NCBI GenBank assembly: GCA_965203985.1
Contig: CBDBDS010000011.1
Span: 1 to 64,000 of the forward strand
DNA from: Bin87 sp965203985
GTDB taxonomy: Bacteria > Chloroflexota > Dehalococcoidia > Lucifugimonadales > UBA3495
DNA: 64,000 nt
Direction of reading: 5' to 3'
Part shown: positions 33,891 through 42,310 of the stretch, piece after piece
Layout: each line of letters starts with the position of its first letter
How positions within the stretch are numbered: the first letter of the stretch is position 1
Translations under genes and position numbers: made by a program
The notes under the pieces: generated by a model
What the model saw: only the letters and a program-made list of their open reading frames with translations
The model's database searches: none
Told to the model about the DNA's origin: nothing

Positions 33891-35018
33891 CTACAGGAAG
33901 GCGAACTGCTCGTAGTCGCCGTGGACGATGGGGATGGGGTCCAGTTCCAGCCAGCGGTTGAGGATGGTGGCGTAGGTGGAGCGGAAGTCGTTGGTGAAGT
34001 GGAGGTCACCTTCGGAATGGTCCTCGGGGCGCAGGGACGGGTACTCGCCGTAGAGGCCGCCGTTGACCGAGCCGCCGATGACGAAAGCCACACCGCCGGA
34101 ACCGTGGTCGGTGCCGGTGCCGTTGTCCTTGATGCGCCGCCCAAACTCGGAGAAGACCAGGATCAGCGTGTCGTCAAGCATGCCATGCTCATCCAGGTCG
34201 CTGGTGAAGTCGGCGATGGCGGTGGACACGTCGGTCCATAGCTTGGCGTGGGCGGGCAGCTCGTTGCTGTGCGTGTCGAAGCTGCCGTGCTGGGTGTAGA
34301 AGATGCGGGTGCCCAGATCGGCGGACATCACCTGCGCCATGTTCCGCAGCGACTGGCTGATGGGCGTGTCGGCGTATTCCACGGTGGAGGAGTACACCTC
34401 GGGCGCGCTGCGCAGCCGGTCGGCGCCCTTGAGGGCGTTGGAGCCGGTCTCGGAAAGCACCTGGGCGACGACGTCCTTGCTCTCGGTGGGACCGTAGATG
34501 CGGCTGAAAGCCTCCAGGGCGTACTGGCGGGACTTCTCGTCCTGGATGTCGGGCATCAGGCCGTAGGTCTCCAGGTTGGACACCGACGCCACGGGAACGC
34601 CCTTGCAGACCATGGCGCGGGGGAGGCCGCGGCCGAAGTTCACGCCGGTGAGGACGTTCTCGCCCCGGGCGTCCAGGTCGCGGATGGCGGCGGCCAGCCA
34701 GCCCTCGGCGCCGATCTTTTCAGACTCAGCGGTGTACCACACGTCCCGGGAGCGGAAGTGCGACCGGTTGGGGTTCGGGTAGCCGATGCCGTTGATGATG
34801 GCGAAGTTGCCCCGGTCCCACAGGTGCTTGGCGGGCGCCAGGCTGGGGTTGAAGCCGACCTCGCCGTCCAGGTGCAGCACCTCGCCCTCGGGGATGCCGA
34901 CGTTGTTGCGGAAGTCGTAGTAGAGCGGATTGTTGTAGGGGATGACGGTATTCAGGGCGTCGTTGCCACCCTGAAGCTCTATCACCACTACCGACCTTTC
35001 CTTCTTGGTGGAAGTCAT
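33891..35018 (-). CDS. DUF1501 protein without export signal
   Basis: 375 residues of the DUF1501 (alkaline-phosphatase-superfamily-like) family. VVVIELQGGNDALNTVIPYNN at the start and TLILVFSEFGRRIKDNGTGTDHGSGG near the end are its metal-site regions. Relatives usually begin with a Tat signal; here the mature domain begins about 10 residues after MTSTKKE, so no export signal is present. aggaggatagctcg precedes the ATG. It is the last gene of the GMC-DUF1800-NHL-DUF1501 run. DUF1501 and DUF1800 genes are commonly paired; their reaction is unknown. Confidence 0.88.
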   Translation of the reverse strand: MTSTKKERSVVVIELQGGNDALNTVIPYNNPLYYDFRNNVGIPEGEVLHLDGEVGFNPSLAPAKHLWDRGNFAIINGIGYPNPNRSHFRSRDVWYTAESEKIGAEGWLAAAIRDLDARGENVLTGVNFGRGLPRAMVCKGVPVASVSNLETYGLMPDIQDEKSRQYALEAFSRIYGPTESKDVVAQVLSETGSNALKGADRLRSAPEVYSSTVEYADTPISQSLRNMAQVMSADLGTRIFYTQHGSFDTHSNELPAHAKLWTDVSTAIADFTSDLDEHGMLDDTLILVFSEFGRRIKDNGTGTDHGSGGVAFVIGGSVNGGLYGEYPSLRPEDHSEGDLHFTNDFRSTYATILNRWLELDPIPIVHGDYEQFAFL

Positions 35019-35066
35019 CGAGCTATCCTCCTGTTCGGGTTTGCTGGGGGCTCTTTCTGCTGGTAC

Positions 35067-35093
35067 GGGATTGCCGCGCTGCGCTCGCAATGA
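35067..35093. repeat. Half-copy of the REP-like element
   Basis: gggattgccgcgctgcgctcgcaatgac matches the right arm of the elements at 14491, 19770 and 59798; the left arm is missing. It sits between the NHL and DUF1501 genes and ends exactly at the NHL gene stop. Confidence 0.6.
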
Positions 35094-36131
35094 CTATGCG
35101 GACGCTTGGGCGGGCTGGTACACTTGGATGCGGTGCCGGTTGCTTTCGGTTACGTACAGGTTCCCGTCACGGTCGAGCTTGACCGACACGGGGGACCAGA
35201 AATACTTTTCGATGTGGGACGATTCCTCGTGGGGGTCGTCCACGAAGTACTCGATCTCGGGTTCCAGATTGGCACGGGAGCGGGCCTCGCCCTCCTCCAC
35301 GTTGATGGTCAGGAAGTTGGCGGCCCAGGCGGACAGGGTGGCATCGCCGCGCAGTTTCTGGACGAAACTGCCGTCGGAGTCCAGTATCTGCACGCGTTCG
35401 TTGCCCCAGTCCGCCACGTAAATGTAACCAGCGCCGTCTACCGCCACGCCCGAAGGCCGGTGGAACTGGCCGTCGCCGCGTCCGCTGGTTCCGAAGGACG
35501 CCAAGTGTTCGCCGTCGGAGGAGAATTTCTGGACGCGGTCGTTGCCCCAGTCGGCCAGGTACACGCATCCATCTGCGCCCACCGTGATACCCCAGGGGAG
35601 GCTCAGCTGGCTAGGACCGGCGCCCTCGCCGCCAAAGGCGAGCAGGAACCGGCCGGCGGGGGTGAACTTCTGGACCCGGTTGTTGTAGGTGTCGGCGACG
35701 TACAGGTTGTCATCGGCGTCGAAGGCGAGGCCGGACGGGGTATCCAACTGGCCGTCACCAGACCCGTGCTCGCCCCAGACGGACAGCAGAGCGCCCTCCC
35801 GGTCGAACACCGATATTCGGTGCGTGGCCTCGTCGCTGACGTACACCCGGCCCCGGCTGTCCAGGGTGCAGGCGGAGGGCCAGATGAACTGGCCGGGGGA
35901 CTGACCGTATGCGGCGAACGTGCCGTAGTACTCGCTGTCGATGTCGCACACGGTCACGCGGACACCACGGGTAACGTTTTCCAGCGAGCGGTTGGCGACG
36001 TACATCCGCCCGTCGTCGGCGATGGCGGTGTCCATCGGATAGTAGAACCCGCGCCCCTCCATCGTAGTCATACCCAGGGTCATGCGGTATTCGAGGAGCT
36101 TGATCTCCGGTATGTCTTGTACTGAGGTCAT
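35094..36131 (-). CDS. NHL-repeat beta-propeller protein
   Basis: 345 residues containing about six NHL repeats: GRVYVSDEATHRISVF, NLYVADTYNNRVQKF, CVYLADWGNDRVQKF, YIYVADWGNERVQIL and a C-terminal NLYVTESNRHRIQVY. Repeats begin QLxxPxGxAxD. No signal peptide, so the propeller is probably cytoplasmic, acting in binding or scaffolding. It sits in the GMC-DUF1800-DUF1501 operon; a cgtcagaagcaggatt-type element separates it from DUF1800. Confidence 0.85.
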   Translation of the reverse strand: MTSVQDIPEIKLLEYRMTLGMTTMEGRGFYYPMDTAIADDGRMYVANRSLENVTRGVRVTVCDIDSEYYGTFAAYGQSPGQFIWPSACTLDSRGRVYVSDEATHRISVFDREGALLSVWGEHGSGDGQLDTPSGLAFDADDNLYVADTYNNRVQKFTPAGRFLLAFGGEGAGPSQLSLPWGITVGADGCVYLADWGNDRVQKFSSDGEHLASFGTSGRGDGQFHRPSGVAVDGAGYIYVADWGNERVQILDSDGSFVQKLRGDATLSAWAANFLTINVEEGEARSRANLEPEIEYFVDDPHEESSHIEKYFWSPVSVKLDRDGNLYVTESNRHRIQVYQPAQASA

Positions 36132-36153
36132 GGTCTTTTCATCCTTGGCATTC

Positions 36154-36262
36154 GTCAGAAGCAGGATTTTCAGGATGATGAGATTGACAGGATTGGAGCA
36201 ATCCTGTGGTGAAGAACACCCAATCCTGTAAATTCTGCAATCCGGCAAATCCTGCTTCTGAC
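36154..36262. mobile_element. MITE-like element core, copy 3 (no outer inverted repeats)
   Basis: gtcagaagcaggattttcagg at the left and aatcctgcttctgac-type end at the right (36248-36262), AT-rich caggatt repeats inside. Lacks the acgcgtacccggttt ends of copies 1 and 2. It sits between two genes of an apparent operon, at the start of the NHL gene's leader. Confidence 0.65.
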
Positions 36263-36269
36263 AATCCTT

Positions 36270-37685
36270 CTAGGCCCGCTGGAACTCGTGGGTCGACGCC
36301 ACCATCTGGAGGACCTCGGCGACGCGGCCCTGGCCAGCGTCGTCGGGTGAGCCCACCACGGAGGCGAAGTCGACCAACTCGCGGCGGGTCTCCTCGGACA
36401 CCTGGATCGCGCCCACCTGGTCGAGGCATGCGTCCACCAGCATTTCCGGCGATACGGCCGATGGTGTCTCGGCGATGCGTTCCACCATGGCGCTGACGCC
36501 GGGCTTGTCGGTGTCGCCAAGCTGCTGGGAGGCGAAGTTGATCCGCTCCACCAGAGAGCCGGTGTCGATCCAGTCGATGCCCTGGTGCCAACCCTCGACG
36601 CTGGGCGGGTTGTTCAGGAACTGGCCCATGAACACGGCCTGCTGGTAGCGGTCCAGGATCTCCTTGCGGGGCCGGTCAAACTCGCCGGTGAGGCGCAGCA
36701 CGCCGGCCACCAGTTCGACGGGGCTCTTGACCTTGCGGTACCAGACGGCTTCGTCCTGGAAGAAGTCGGCGTTGAACAGGGCGCGCAGCATGGCGGCGAT
36801 GTTGTAGCCGCTGTCGAAGTAGGCTTTGACCAGCAGGTCGATGGCCTCGGGATCCTGGGGCTCGGTGTACGGCCATTCCGGCACCGGCGGCTCGTCAGCC
36901 ACGAAGAAGCTGTACATATGGCGGGCGATGAACCGGGCGGTGGCTTCCTGCTGGCAGATGATGTCGACGATATCGTCGCCGTTGAACTGCCCGCGCTGGC
37001 CCAGGAACTCCTTCTCGCCGAAGTCGTGGTCCGCCTCCTGGAACTCGAAGTGCCAGGAGATGCGGCCGTAGGGCCAGTCGGAGTCGCGCATGGAGCGCAG
37101 TTCCATGTACTCGCGGTTGCCCAGGGTCCAGCCGGTGAAGGCGCGGGCGCACTCCTGGACGTCCTGCTCGGTGTAGTTGCCGACCCCCATGGAGAAGAGT
37201 TCCAGCAATTCACGGCCGTAGTTCTCGTTGATGGCGTCCTTGTGGTTGTCCTGGTTGTCCAGCCAGATGATCATGGCGGGATCCCGGGACAGCTCCACCA
37301 GCAGTTCGCGGAAGCTGCCCATGCCCCGGTACCGGAACATGCGGACCTGGTCGGAGAGAGCCTTGCCGTGGATCACCTTGGGGTAGCCGGTGGCGAAGAT
37401 TCCGTGCCAGAACAGGGCGACCTTCTCGCGCAGGGGCGTGCTGGTGGTGGCCATTCGGTAAAGCCAGTTCTCGCCGGAGCCCAGCGTGCCCATCATGCCG
37501 GACAGCTCGGGGTGGAAGCGGCGGATCAGGTCGTCGCCCATGCGCTGCTCACTGCTGTGATCCAGGAGCCGGTCCACGGTGGCTTCGTAGCCCTGGGCGG
37601 CATACGACTCCAACTGCTGGCGAGTGGCGCCGAAGCCGGCGCGGCGCATCAGATGGCCGATAAGTTCAACATCGCGGTTAGCCAT
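36270..37685 (-). CDS. DUF1800 protein without export signal
   Basis: 471 residues. LIGHLMRRAGFGATRQQLESY at the N terminus, LREKVALFWHGIFATG, NENYGRELLELFSMGVGNYTEQDV and VSEWxQG-like PPSVEGWHQGIDWID are DUF1800 landmarks. The family usually carries an export signal and pairs with DUF1501; no signal is visible here. gaggaggcaacc precedes the ATG. The GMC oxidoreductase ends 11 bases upstream, so the genes are cotranscribed. Function unknown. Confidence 0.88.
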   Translation of the reverse strand: MANRDVELIGHLMRRAGFGATRQQLESYAAQGYEATVDRLLDHSSEQRMGDDLIRRFHPELSGMMGTLGSGENWLYRMATTSTPLREKVALFWHGIFATGYPKVIHGKALSDQVRMFRYRGMGSFRELLVELSRDPAMIIWLDNQDNHKDAINENYGRELLELFSMGVGNYTEQDVQECARAFTGWTLGNREYMELRSMRDSDWPYGRISWHFEFQEADHDFGEKEFLGQRGQFNGDDIVDIICQQEATARFIARHMYSFFVADEPPVPEWPYTEPQDPEAIDLLVKAYFDSGYNIAAMLRALFNADFFQDEAVWYRKVKSPVELVAGVLRLTGEFDRPRKEILDRYQQAVFMGQFLNNPPSVEGWHQGIDWIDTGSLVERINFASQQLGDTDKPGVSAMVERIAETPSAVSPEMLVDACLDQVGAIQVSEETRRELVDFASVVGSPDDAGQGRVAEVLQMVASTHEFQRA

Positions 37686-37696
37686 GGTTGCCTCCT

Positions 37697-39244
37697 CTAG
37701 TTGCCCTGGAGGATGAGTTCGGAGACGCGCTCGCCGATCATCATGGTGGTGACGTTGGTGTTGGCGCGGATGCAGTCGGGCATGATTGACGCGTCAACCA
37801 CGCGTATGTTCTCCAGCCCGTGGACCTTGCCGTACTGGTCAACCACCGCCATGGGGTCGGAGGCCGGGCCCATCTTGCAAGTGCAGGAGATGTGCTGGGC
37901 CGTGGAGACGTTGCTGCGCAGCCAGTGGTCCAGCGCCTCGTCGGATTCGAGGTCGGAGTCCAGGGGTTCGGTACGCTCCTGGATGATGTTGGCGAAGTCA
38001 CTGTGGTTGCCGAGTTCCACGGCGATGCGCACACCGTCCCGCAGACGCTGACGGTCGAACTCTTCCCGCAGGTAGTTGTAGTCCAGGTAGGGCTGATCGT
38101 GGGGGTCGGTGGAGTTCAGCTTCAGCTCGCCGGCGCCGACAGCCAGGTAGATGGACACCGAGGCTCGGACGCCCAGCGGCTCCATGCGGCTCCCGCCCCG
38201 GATCACCTGCTCAGTGGCGAAGGACGAGAAGATCATGATCATGTCGTTGCGCAGATCGGACCCGTCAGCAGTGTACTTCAGGCAGGTTTGCATCCGGGGC
38301 GCGAAACCGTCCAGCTCGAATCCAGGCTTGGTGCGCCAGGTAACGGGCACGATAGGGTGGTCGCGGAGGTTCTGGCCGACGCCAGGGCTGTCGTGCACTA
38401 CGGGGATGCCCAGGCTACGCAGGTGCTCCGCGGGGCCGACGCCGGATAGCATGAGAAGTTGGGGAGAGGCGATGGCGCCGCCGCTGAGGATGATCTGATC
38501 GCCCTCGACGGTGAACACCTCGCCGCCGCTTTCCACCACCACGCCGGTGGCCTTGTTGCCGTCAAACACCACGCGATGCACGGTGCAGTTGGGGCGCAGG
38601 GTGAAGTTCAACCGGTGACGCGCCAGTTCGAGGTAACCCAGGGCGGTGCTCCAGCGGATGCCGTTGGGGTTGTTGAACGGCGTGGGCCCGATGCCGGTGG
38701 AGTCGGGGCTGTTGTGGTCGTCGGTATGCGGGAAGCCGTAGGCCCGGGCGGCGTTGTAGAACGCGTTTTGCGCCGGCAGCCACTCCTCACGCTTGAAGCG
38801 ACGGGCCACGATGGGGCCGTCGTTGCCGTGGAAGTCGTCCGAGAAGTCGGTGTCGGTCTCCAGGCGGCGGAAGCAGCCCAGCAGGTTTTGGAAGCTCCAC
38901 TGGTCGTTGCCCATGGCGGCCCACCCGTCGTAGTCCTCGGGGACGCCGCGCAGGAACATCTGGCCGTTGATGGCGCTGGAACCGCCGGTGACCTTGCCGC
39001 GCGGCACCATGATCTCGGGGTTTTCGGGGGTGCCGTAGCCGGTGAACTGCCAGTTGTGGTCGCTGGTCATCACGTCGGTGGCGGTGGCGTATCCGAACTT
39101 CACCTCATCGGGCAGGTGCTCGAAGTTGGGATAGTCGGGGCCGGCTTCGAGGAGGAGCACCGAAGTGTTGGGGTCCTCGCTCAGCCGGGTGGCCATAATC
39201 GAGCCGGCAGAGCCGGCGCCGATGACGATGTAGTCGTACTTCAA
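37697..39244 (-). CDS. GMC-family FAD-dependent oxidoreductase (choline-dehydrogenase-like)
   Basis: 515 residues. FAD-binding YIVIGAGSAGSIMATRLSEDP, GGSSAINGQMFLRG, and a C-terminal HISCTCKMG...MAVVDQYG...IRVVDASIMPD...NTNVTTMMIGE. The catalytic pair is His plus Asn rather than His-His. Likely oxidises an alcohol or polyol and passes electrons to an acceptor, so a dehydrogenase is more likely than an oxidase. The start is TTG at 39244 with aggaggatagcc upstream. First gene of the four-gene operon with DUF1800, NHL and DUF1501. Confidence 0.92.
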   Translation of the reverse strand: MKYDYIVIGAGSAGSIMATRLSEDPNTSVLLLEAGPDYPNFEHLPDEVKFGYATATDVMTSDHNWQFTGYGTPENPEIMVPRGKVTGGSSAINGQMFLRGVPEDYDGWAAMGNDQWSFQNLLGCFRRLETDTDFSDDFHGNDGPIVARRFKREEWLPAQNAFYNAARAYGFPHTDDHNSPDSTGIGPTPFNNPNGIRWSTALGYLELARHRLNFTLRPNCTVHRVVFDGNKATGVVVESGGEVFTVEGDQIILSGGAIASPQLLMLSGVGPAEHLRSLGIPVVHDSPGVGQNLRDHPIVPVTWRTKPGFELDGFAPRMQTCLKYTADGSDLRNDMIMIFSSFATEQVIRGGSRMEPLGVRASVSIYLAVGAGELKLNSTDPHDQPYLDYNYLREEFDRQRLRDGVRIAVELGNHSDFANIIQERTEPLDSDLESDEALDHWLRSNVSTAQHISCTCKMGPASDPMAVVDQYGKVHGLENIRVVDASIMPDCIRANTNVTTMMIGERVSELILQGN

Positions 39245-39423
39245 GGCTATCCTCCTAGTTCAGGAGCGTTCGGTTTCAGGAGAATGCGAGTGCAGTCTGG
39301 TGGGTTTCCGCAATGATACTGGAAAAGGCTGGGCAGTTCCAGATTGGCGGGGCGTGCAAGCCCGGTGCGATGTGGTTTTGTATAATGGCGTTATCCGCAC
39401 CGCCGGGCCGGAAAGGGGGATCT

Positions 39424-39678
39424 ATGAAAGACCTAACCGTGAGCTTTGACGACCTTCTGCTTGAGGCCGGGCGTCGTAAAGCCGTGAGGGAAAAAACTAC
39501 GTTGCACGACTTGTTCCGCAAGTGGTTAGAAGACTACGTGGGAGACGAGCGGCAAGAGCCGGACCCCGAGGAAGGCAAACGACAGGCGGAACGCGCCATG
39601 GCTGCCATCCGAGAACTCCGCAAGTACATTGACACCAGCGGCCCCAAACCTACCCGAGACGAGATGAATGCCCGCTGA
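39424..39678 (+). CDS. Putative antitoxin of a VapBC-type pair
   Basis: 84 residues, beginning MKDLTVSFDDLLLEAGRRKA, which looks like a ribbon-helix-helix DNA-binding start, then a charged helical region that likely wraps the toxin. Its end overlaps the PIN gene by 11 bases. gaaaggggga precedes the ATG. In such pairs the antitoxin represses the operon and blocks the PIN nuclease; the RHH call is from pattern and position. Confidence 0.65.
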   Translation: MKDLTVSFDDLLLEAGRRKAVREKTTLHDLFRKWLEDYVGDERQEPDPEEGKRQAERAMAAIRELRKYIDTSGPKPTRDEMNAR

Positions 39679-40108
39679 AAATTTCTTCGACTCTAATGTC
39701 TTCGTGTACCTGTTTGAACGAACTGACCTGCCCAAATACTCGCGCGCGGAGATTTTGGTACGGGAAAATCTGGAAACGCAGACAGGTTGCATCAGTTATC
39801 AAGTGGTTCAGGAAACGCTGAACGTGGCAATCAGAAGCGCCGGCGCAGGTTCGGAGCGAGTGGCCCGATTGCTGGAAGAAATACTGATACCCTTGTGGCG
39901 CATCAACCAAATCATCCCAACGCCGGAACTTTACCGCAGTGGTCTCCGCGTACAGGCCCGCTACGGGTTCAGCTTCTACGATTCGCTCATGGTGGCCGCG
40001 GCCTTGGAAGCCGGTTGCACCACCCTGTACAGCGAGGATATGCAGGACGGCCAACAGATAGAGGGGTTGACCGTCAGGAACCCCTTTGCGGAAACCCCCG
40101 CGGCGTGA
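39668..40108 (+). CDS. PIN-domain VapC-like toxin nuclease
   Basis: 146 residues. Acidic active-site residues are visible: FFDSNVFVYLFER (first Asp), the central ETLNVAIR (Glu), FSFYDSLMVAAALEAG (Asp) and LYSEDMQDGQ (Asp). PIN-type toxins cut RNA, often tRNA or rRNA. Its start lies within the antitoxin end, typical of coupled toxin-antitoxin pairs. RNA target unknown. Confidence 0.85.
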   Translation: MPAENFFDSNVFVYLFERTDLPKYSRAEILVRENLETQTGCISYQVVQETLNVAIRSAGAGSERVARLLEEILIPLWRINQIIPTPELYRSGLRVQARYGFSFYDSLMVAAALEAGCTTLYSEDMQDGQQIEGLTVRNPFAETPAA

Positions 40109-40122
40109 ACGGAGATCGATCT

Positions 40123-40308
40123 ATGCGGCAAGTGATCCTATATCCCGGCGAGGACGGCTACTGGGTGGTCGAATGCCCCAGCCTGCCCGGCTGCATCAGC
40201 CAGGGGGAAACCAGGGAAGCGGCCATCGCCAACATCAAGGAGGCGATTGAGGTTTACATAGCCGCGCTTGAAGAGGACGGGCTAACGATTCCGCCGGTCA
40301 CACCGTAG
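40123..40308 (+). CDS. HicB-family antitoxin-like protein, no HicA nearby
   Basis: 61 residues with the HicB core: EDGYWVVECPSLPGCISQG then REAAIANIKEAIEVYIAALEED. HicB usually blocks the HicA RNA-cleaving toxin. I see no HicA (dsRBD-like, GSHxxF) in the 130 bases downstream or in the preceding VapBC genes. ggagatcgatct precedes the ATG, 14 bases after vapC. Either an orphan or an extra module recruited to the VapBC locus. Confidence 0.8.
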   Translation: MRQVILYPGEDGYWVVECPSLPGCISQGETREAAIANIKEAIEVYIAALEEDGLTIPPVTP

Positions 40309-40442
40309 AGTCGGTCGGCACGACCTGTCCGCGGGCGTGTGGCGAGCCGTCATCTGGCAATCCGGCCGGAACGTCGCAGAATTCGGCCAATTGTTGTAAC
40401 TTGGGGCCTACGAAATGCAATCGTGACAACCGGAGGTGTTTC

Positions 40443-41456
40443 ATGCCTCAAACTATACGACCTGACGACCCCCGGCTAACCTGGCAGGGGGCCATTTCAT
40501 TCCACGACACCGCCGAGTGGCGGATGCCGTGGCGCATCCCCTATGAGGACCGAGCCCTCTTTCCGCCGGATGCCCTGCGCGAGCGGGCGGCCATGCCGGC
40601 CGGCGTGCGGATTTCATTCCGCAGCGACACCGAAATCGTGGCCGGGTCGGTGGTTCCGGCGGTGGAGACCAGTCCTATCGACCTCTACTGCGACGGGGAG
40701 TTTCACGGGTCGGCCGCGCTGCAGGGCCGGGATGGCTTCTGTTTCGACGGACTGCCGGCCAGCCAAAAGCTGGTGGAGCTATGGCTGCCGCAGCACGGCG
40801 AGTTCCGGCTGCGTCACCTGGAGGTTTCGGACGGGGCCGGGCTGGCATCCTACGACGACCGGCGGCCCCGGTGGATCGCCTACGGCAGCTCGATCACCCA
40901 CTGCCGGACTGCGGCAAGCCCCAGCCTGACCTGGCCGGCCGTGGCTGCGCGGGCGGTCGATCTGAACCTGACCTGCCTGGGCTACGGCGGAGGCTGCCAT
41001 CTGGAGCCCATGGTGGCGCGGATGATGCGCGATCTGCCGGCCGACTATCTGTCGATGAAGGTGGGTATCAACATGTACAACGCAGCCAGCATCGGGTTGC
41101 GGACGTTCATGCCGGCCGTCATCGGCTTCGTGCACATCCTGCGGGAGCAGCATCCCGACACTCCGCTGGCGGTGATCTCGCCGATTTTCTCGGCGTCGCG
41201 GGAGAACACGGAGAACCCCGTCGGGTTCACCCTGTCGGCCATGCGCGCCGAGGTTGCCGAGGCCGTCGCCTTGATGCAAGCCCGCGGCGACGCCAACCTG
41301 CACTACGTGGATGGGCTGGAGCTGTTCGGGCCGGAGATGGCCCACATGCTGCCCGACGACCTGCATCCCGACGCCGAGGGCTACCAGGCGATGGGACGGA
41401 ACTTCGTGGAGAAGGTGGCCGCTATGGTGTTTGGCCGGGCGCCGGTGCCGGCGTGA
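40443..41456 (+). CDS. SGNH/GDSL-type hydrolase
   Basis: 337 residues. A beta-sandwich N-terminal part (about 1-140) precedes the SGNH catalytic part. Block I is WIAYGSSITHC (nucleophile Ser), block II-like CLGYGGGCHLEP, block III KVGINMYN and block V DDLHPDAEGY (Asp and His). Likely an esterase or acetylesterase acting on a small or sugar ester. accggaggtgtttc precedes the ATG. Its 3' end overlaps the convergent YkgJ gene by 35 bases. Confidence 0.85.
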   Translation: MPQTIRPDDPRLTWQGAISFHDTAEWRMPWRIPYEDRALFPPDALRERAAMPAGVRISFRSDTEIVAGSVVPAVETSPIDLYCDGEFHGSAALQGRDGFCFDGLPASQKLVELWLPQHGEFRLRHLEVSDGAGLASYDDRRPRWIAYGSSITHCRTAASPSLTWPAVAARAVDLNLTCLGYGGGCHLEPMVARMMRDLPADYLSMKVGINMYNAASIGLRTFMPAVIGFVHILREQHPDTPLAVISPIFSASRENTENPVGFTLSAMRAEVAEAVALMQARGDANLHYVDGLELFGPEMAHMLPDDLHPDAEGYQAMGRNFVEKVAAMVFGRAPVPA

Positions 41457-41784
41457 TGTGCTCGGAAAGAGGGCACCCGGGCTCGAGCTTGCGGGGGAAC
41501 TCCCGGCAGACGCGGGGCCGCTGCTCGTAGATGCGGCAACCGGAAGTGGCCGTATCCAGCAAGGGGCAACACTCCCCCCGCTGGTCAAGGAACAGCACGT
41601 TGCCGCCGCCGTCGGACGCACGGCTGATCCTGGCCTCCGTGCCCAGATCGGCCGCGGCCCGGTAGAAGCCGGCCACTTCGTCCGGGTCCAGCCGCAGGAT
41701 GATGGGGCCACGGCAGCACATGGCGTGGCACTCTTTCATGCAGATGCGGCTGGCTTCCTCCGCTGAGACGGCAAAGTCGGGCAC
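41422..41784 (-). CDS. YkgJ-family cysteine-cluster protein
   Basis: 120 residues. The cluster C15-x3-C19-x3-C23-C24 followed by CCPLLD, CRIYEQRPRVCREFP and a late C matches the YkgJ/CxxCxxCC family, thought to bind a metal or Fe-S cluster. Starts at GTG 41784. It is 18 bases downstream of the Lin0512-family gene and probably cotranscribed. Role unknown. Confidence 0.85.
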   Translation of the reverse strand: MPDFAVSAEEASRICMKECHAMCCRGPIILRLDPDEVAGFYRAAADLGTEARISRASDGGGNVLFLDQRGECCPLLDTATSGCRIYEQRPRVCREFPRKLEPGCPLSEHITPAPAPGQTP

Positions 41785-41802
41785 GGGACGAGCGACCGGC
41801 GG

Positions 41803-42147
41803 CTACTTGCCGTCTTCGATGCTGACGGTGATGATGGCGTTGGCGATCAGGGTGCCGTCGCTGCCGTCTTCGTTGAGCAGTTCGAGCCCGCCCACGACGA
41901 CGTTGACGTTGGCGCGGCCGTGGGGCAGCGAGTCGGCGACCTCGTCGGCGTTGACCTTCTCGGGATGGGGCGCGCCGATGGTCACATCGACCGTCATATC
42001 GTCAGCGGTGGCGTCCACCAACCGGGCAAACCCCAGACTGCTGTGGTGAATGGCATCAAACACGGCCCGCTTGGCCGCCAGGGTGTAGTCCAGGCCGTGG
42101 ACATCCACGCCCATGCCCATTTCGGTAACGCAACGCACGAGAGCCAT
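41803..42147 (-). CDS. Lin0512-family conserved protein
   Basis: 114 residues matching the Lin0512 family: GMGVDVHGLDYTLAAKRAVFDAIHHSSL, VTIGAPHPEKVNADEV and HGRANVNVVVGGLELLNED. Structure and sequence suggest a small-molecule-binding fold, but no reaction is proven. caggaggtcaccat precedes the ATG. Followed on the same strand by YkgJ. Confidence 0.82.
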   Translation of the reverse strand: MALVRCVTEMGMGVDVHGLDYTLAAKRAVFDAIHHSSLGFARLVDATADDMTVDVTIGAPHPEKVNADEVADSLPHGRANVNVVVGGLELLNEDGSDGTLIANAIITVSIEDGK

Positions 42148-42264
42148 ATGGTGACCTCCTGAACGGTCGAGTGGTCTGTCAAAGGAAAGGCGGCAGCCCG
42201 CAGGTTCGGCGGCGCCGTTTGGTCATTTAACGGCAGCGCCGGCGGCAAGTCAAGGCGGGCCCGT

Positions 42265-42273
42265 TGCTATAAT
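42265..42273 (+). promoter_or_regulatory. Extended -10 promoter for modABC
   Basis: tgctataat (TGnTATAAT) lies 38 bases before modA. No convincing -35 box at 17 bases, which fits an extended -10 promoter. No ModE-like palindrome seen. Confidence 0.55.
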
Positions 42274-42310
42274 TCACCTCTATGAGTAACCGACGAGGAT
42301 CGGCAGTCCA

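Noticed and set aside
35106..36125. 339-residue plus-strand frame
   Set aside because: Antisense of the NHL propeller gene.
40309..40442. Possible HicA toxin after HicB
   Set aside because: Only 134 bases and no frame with the GSHxxF motif.
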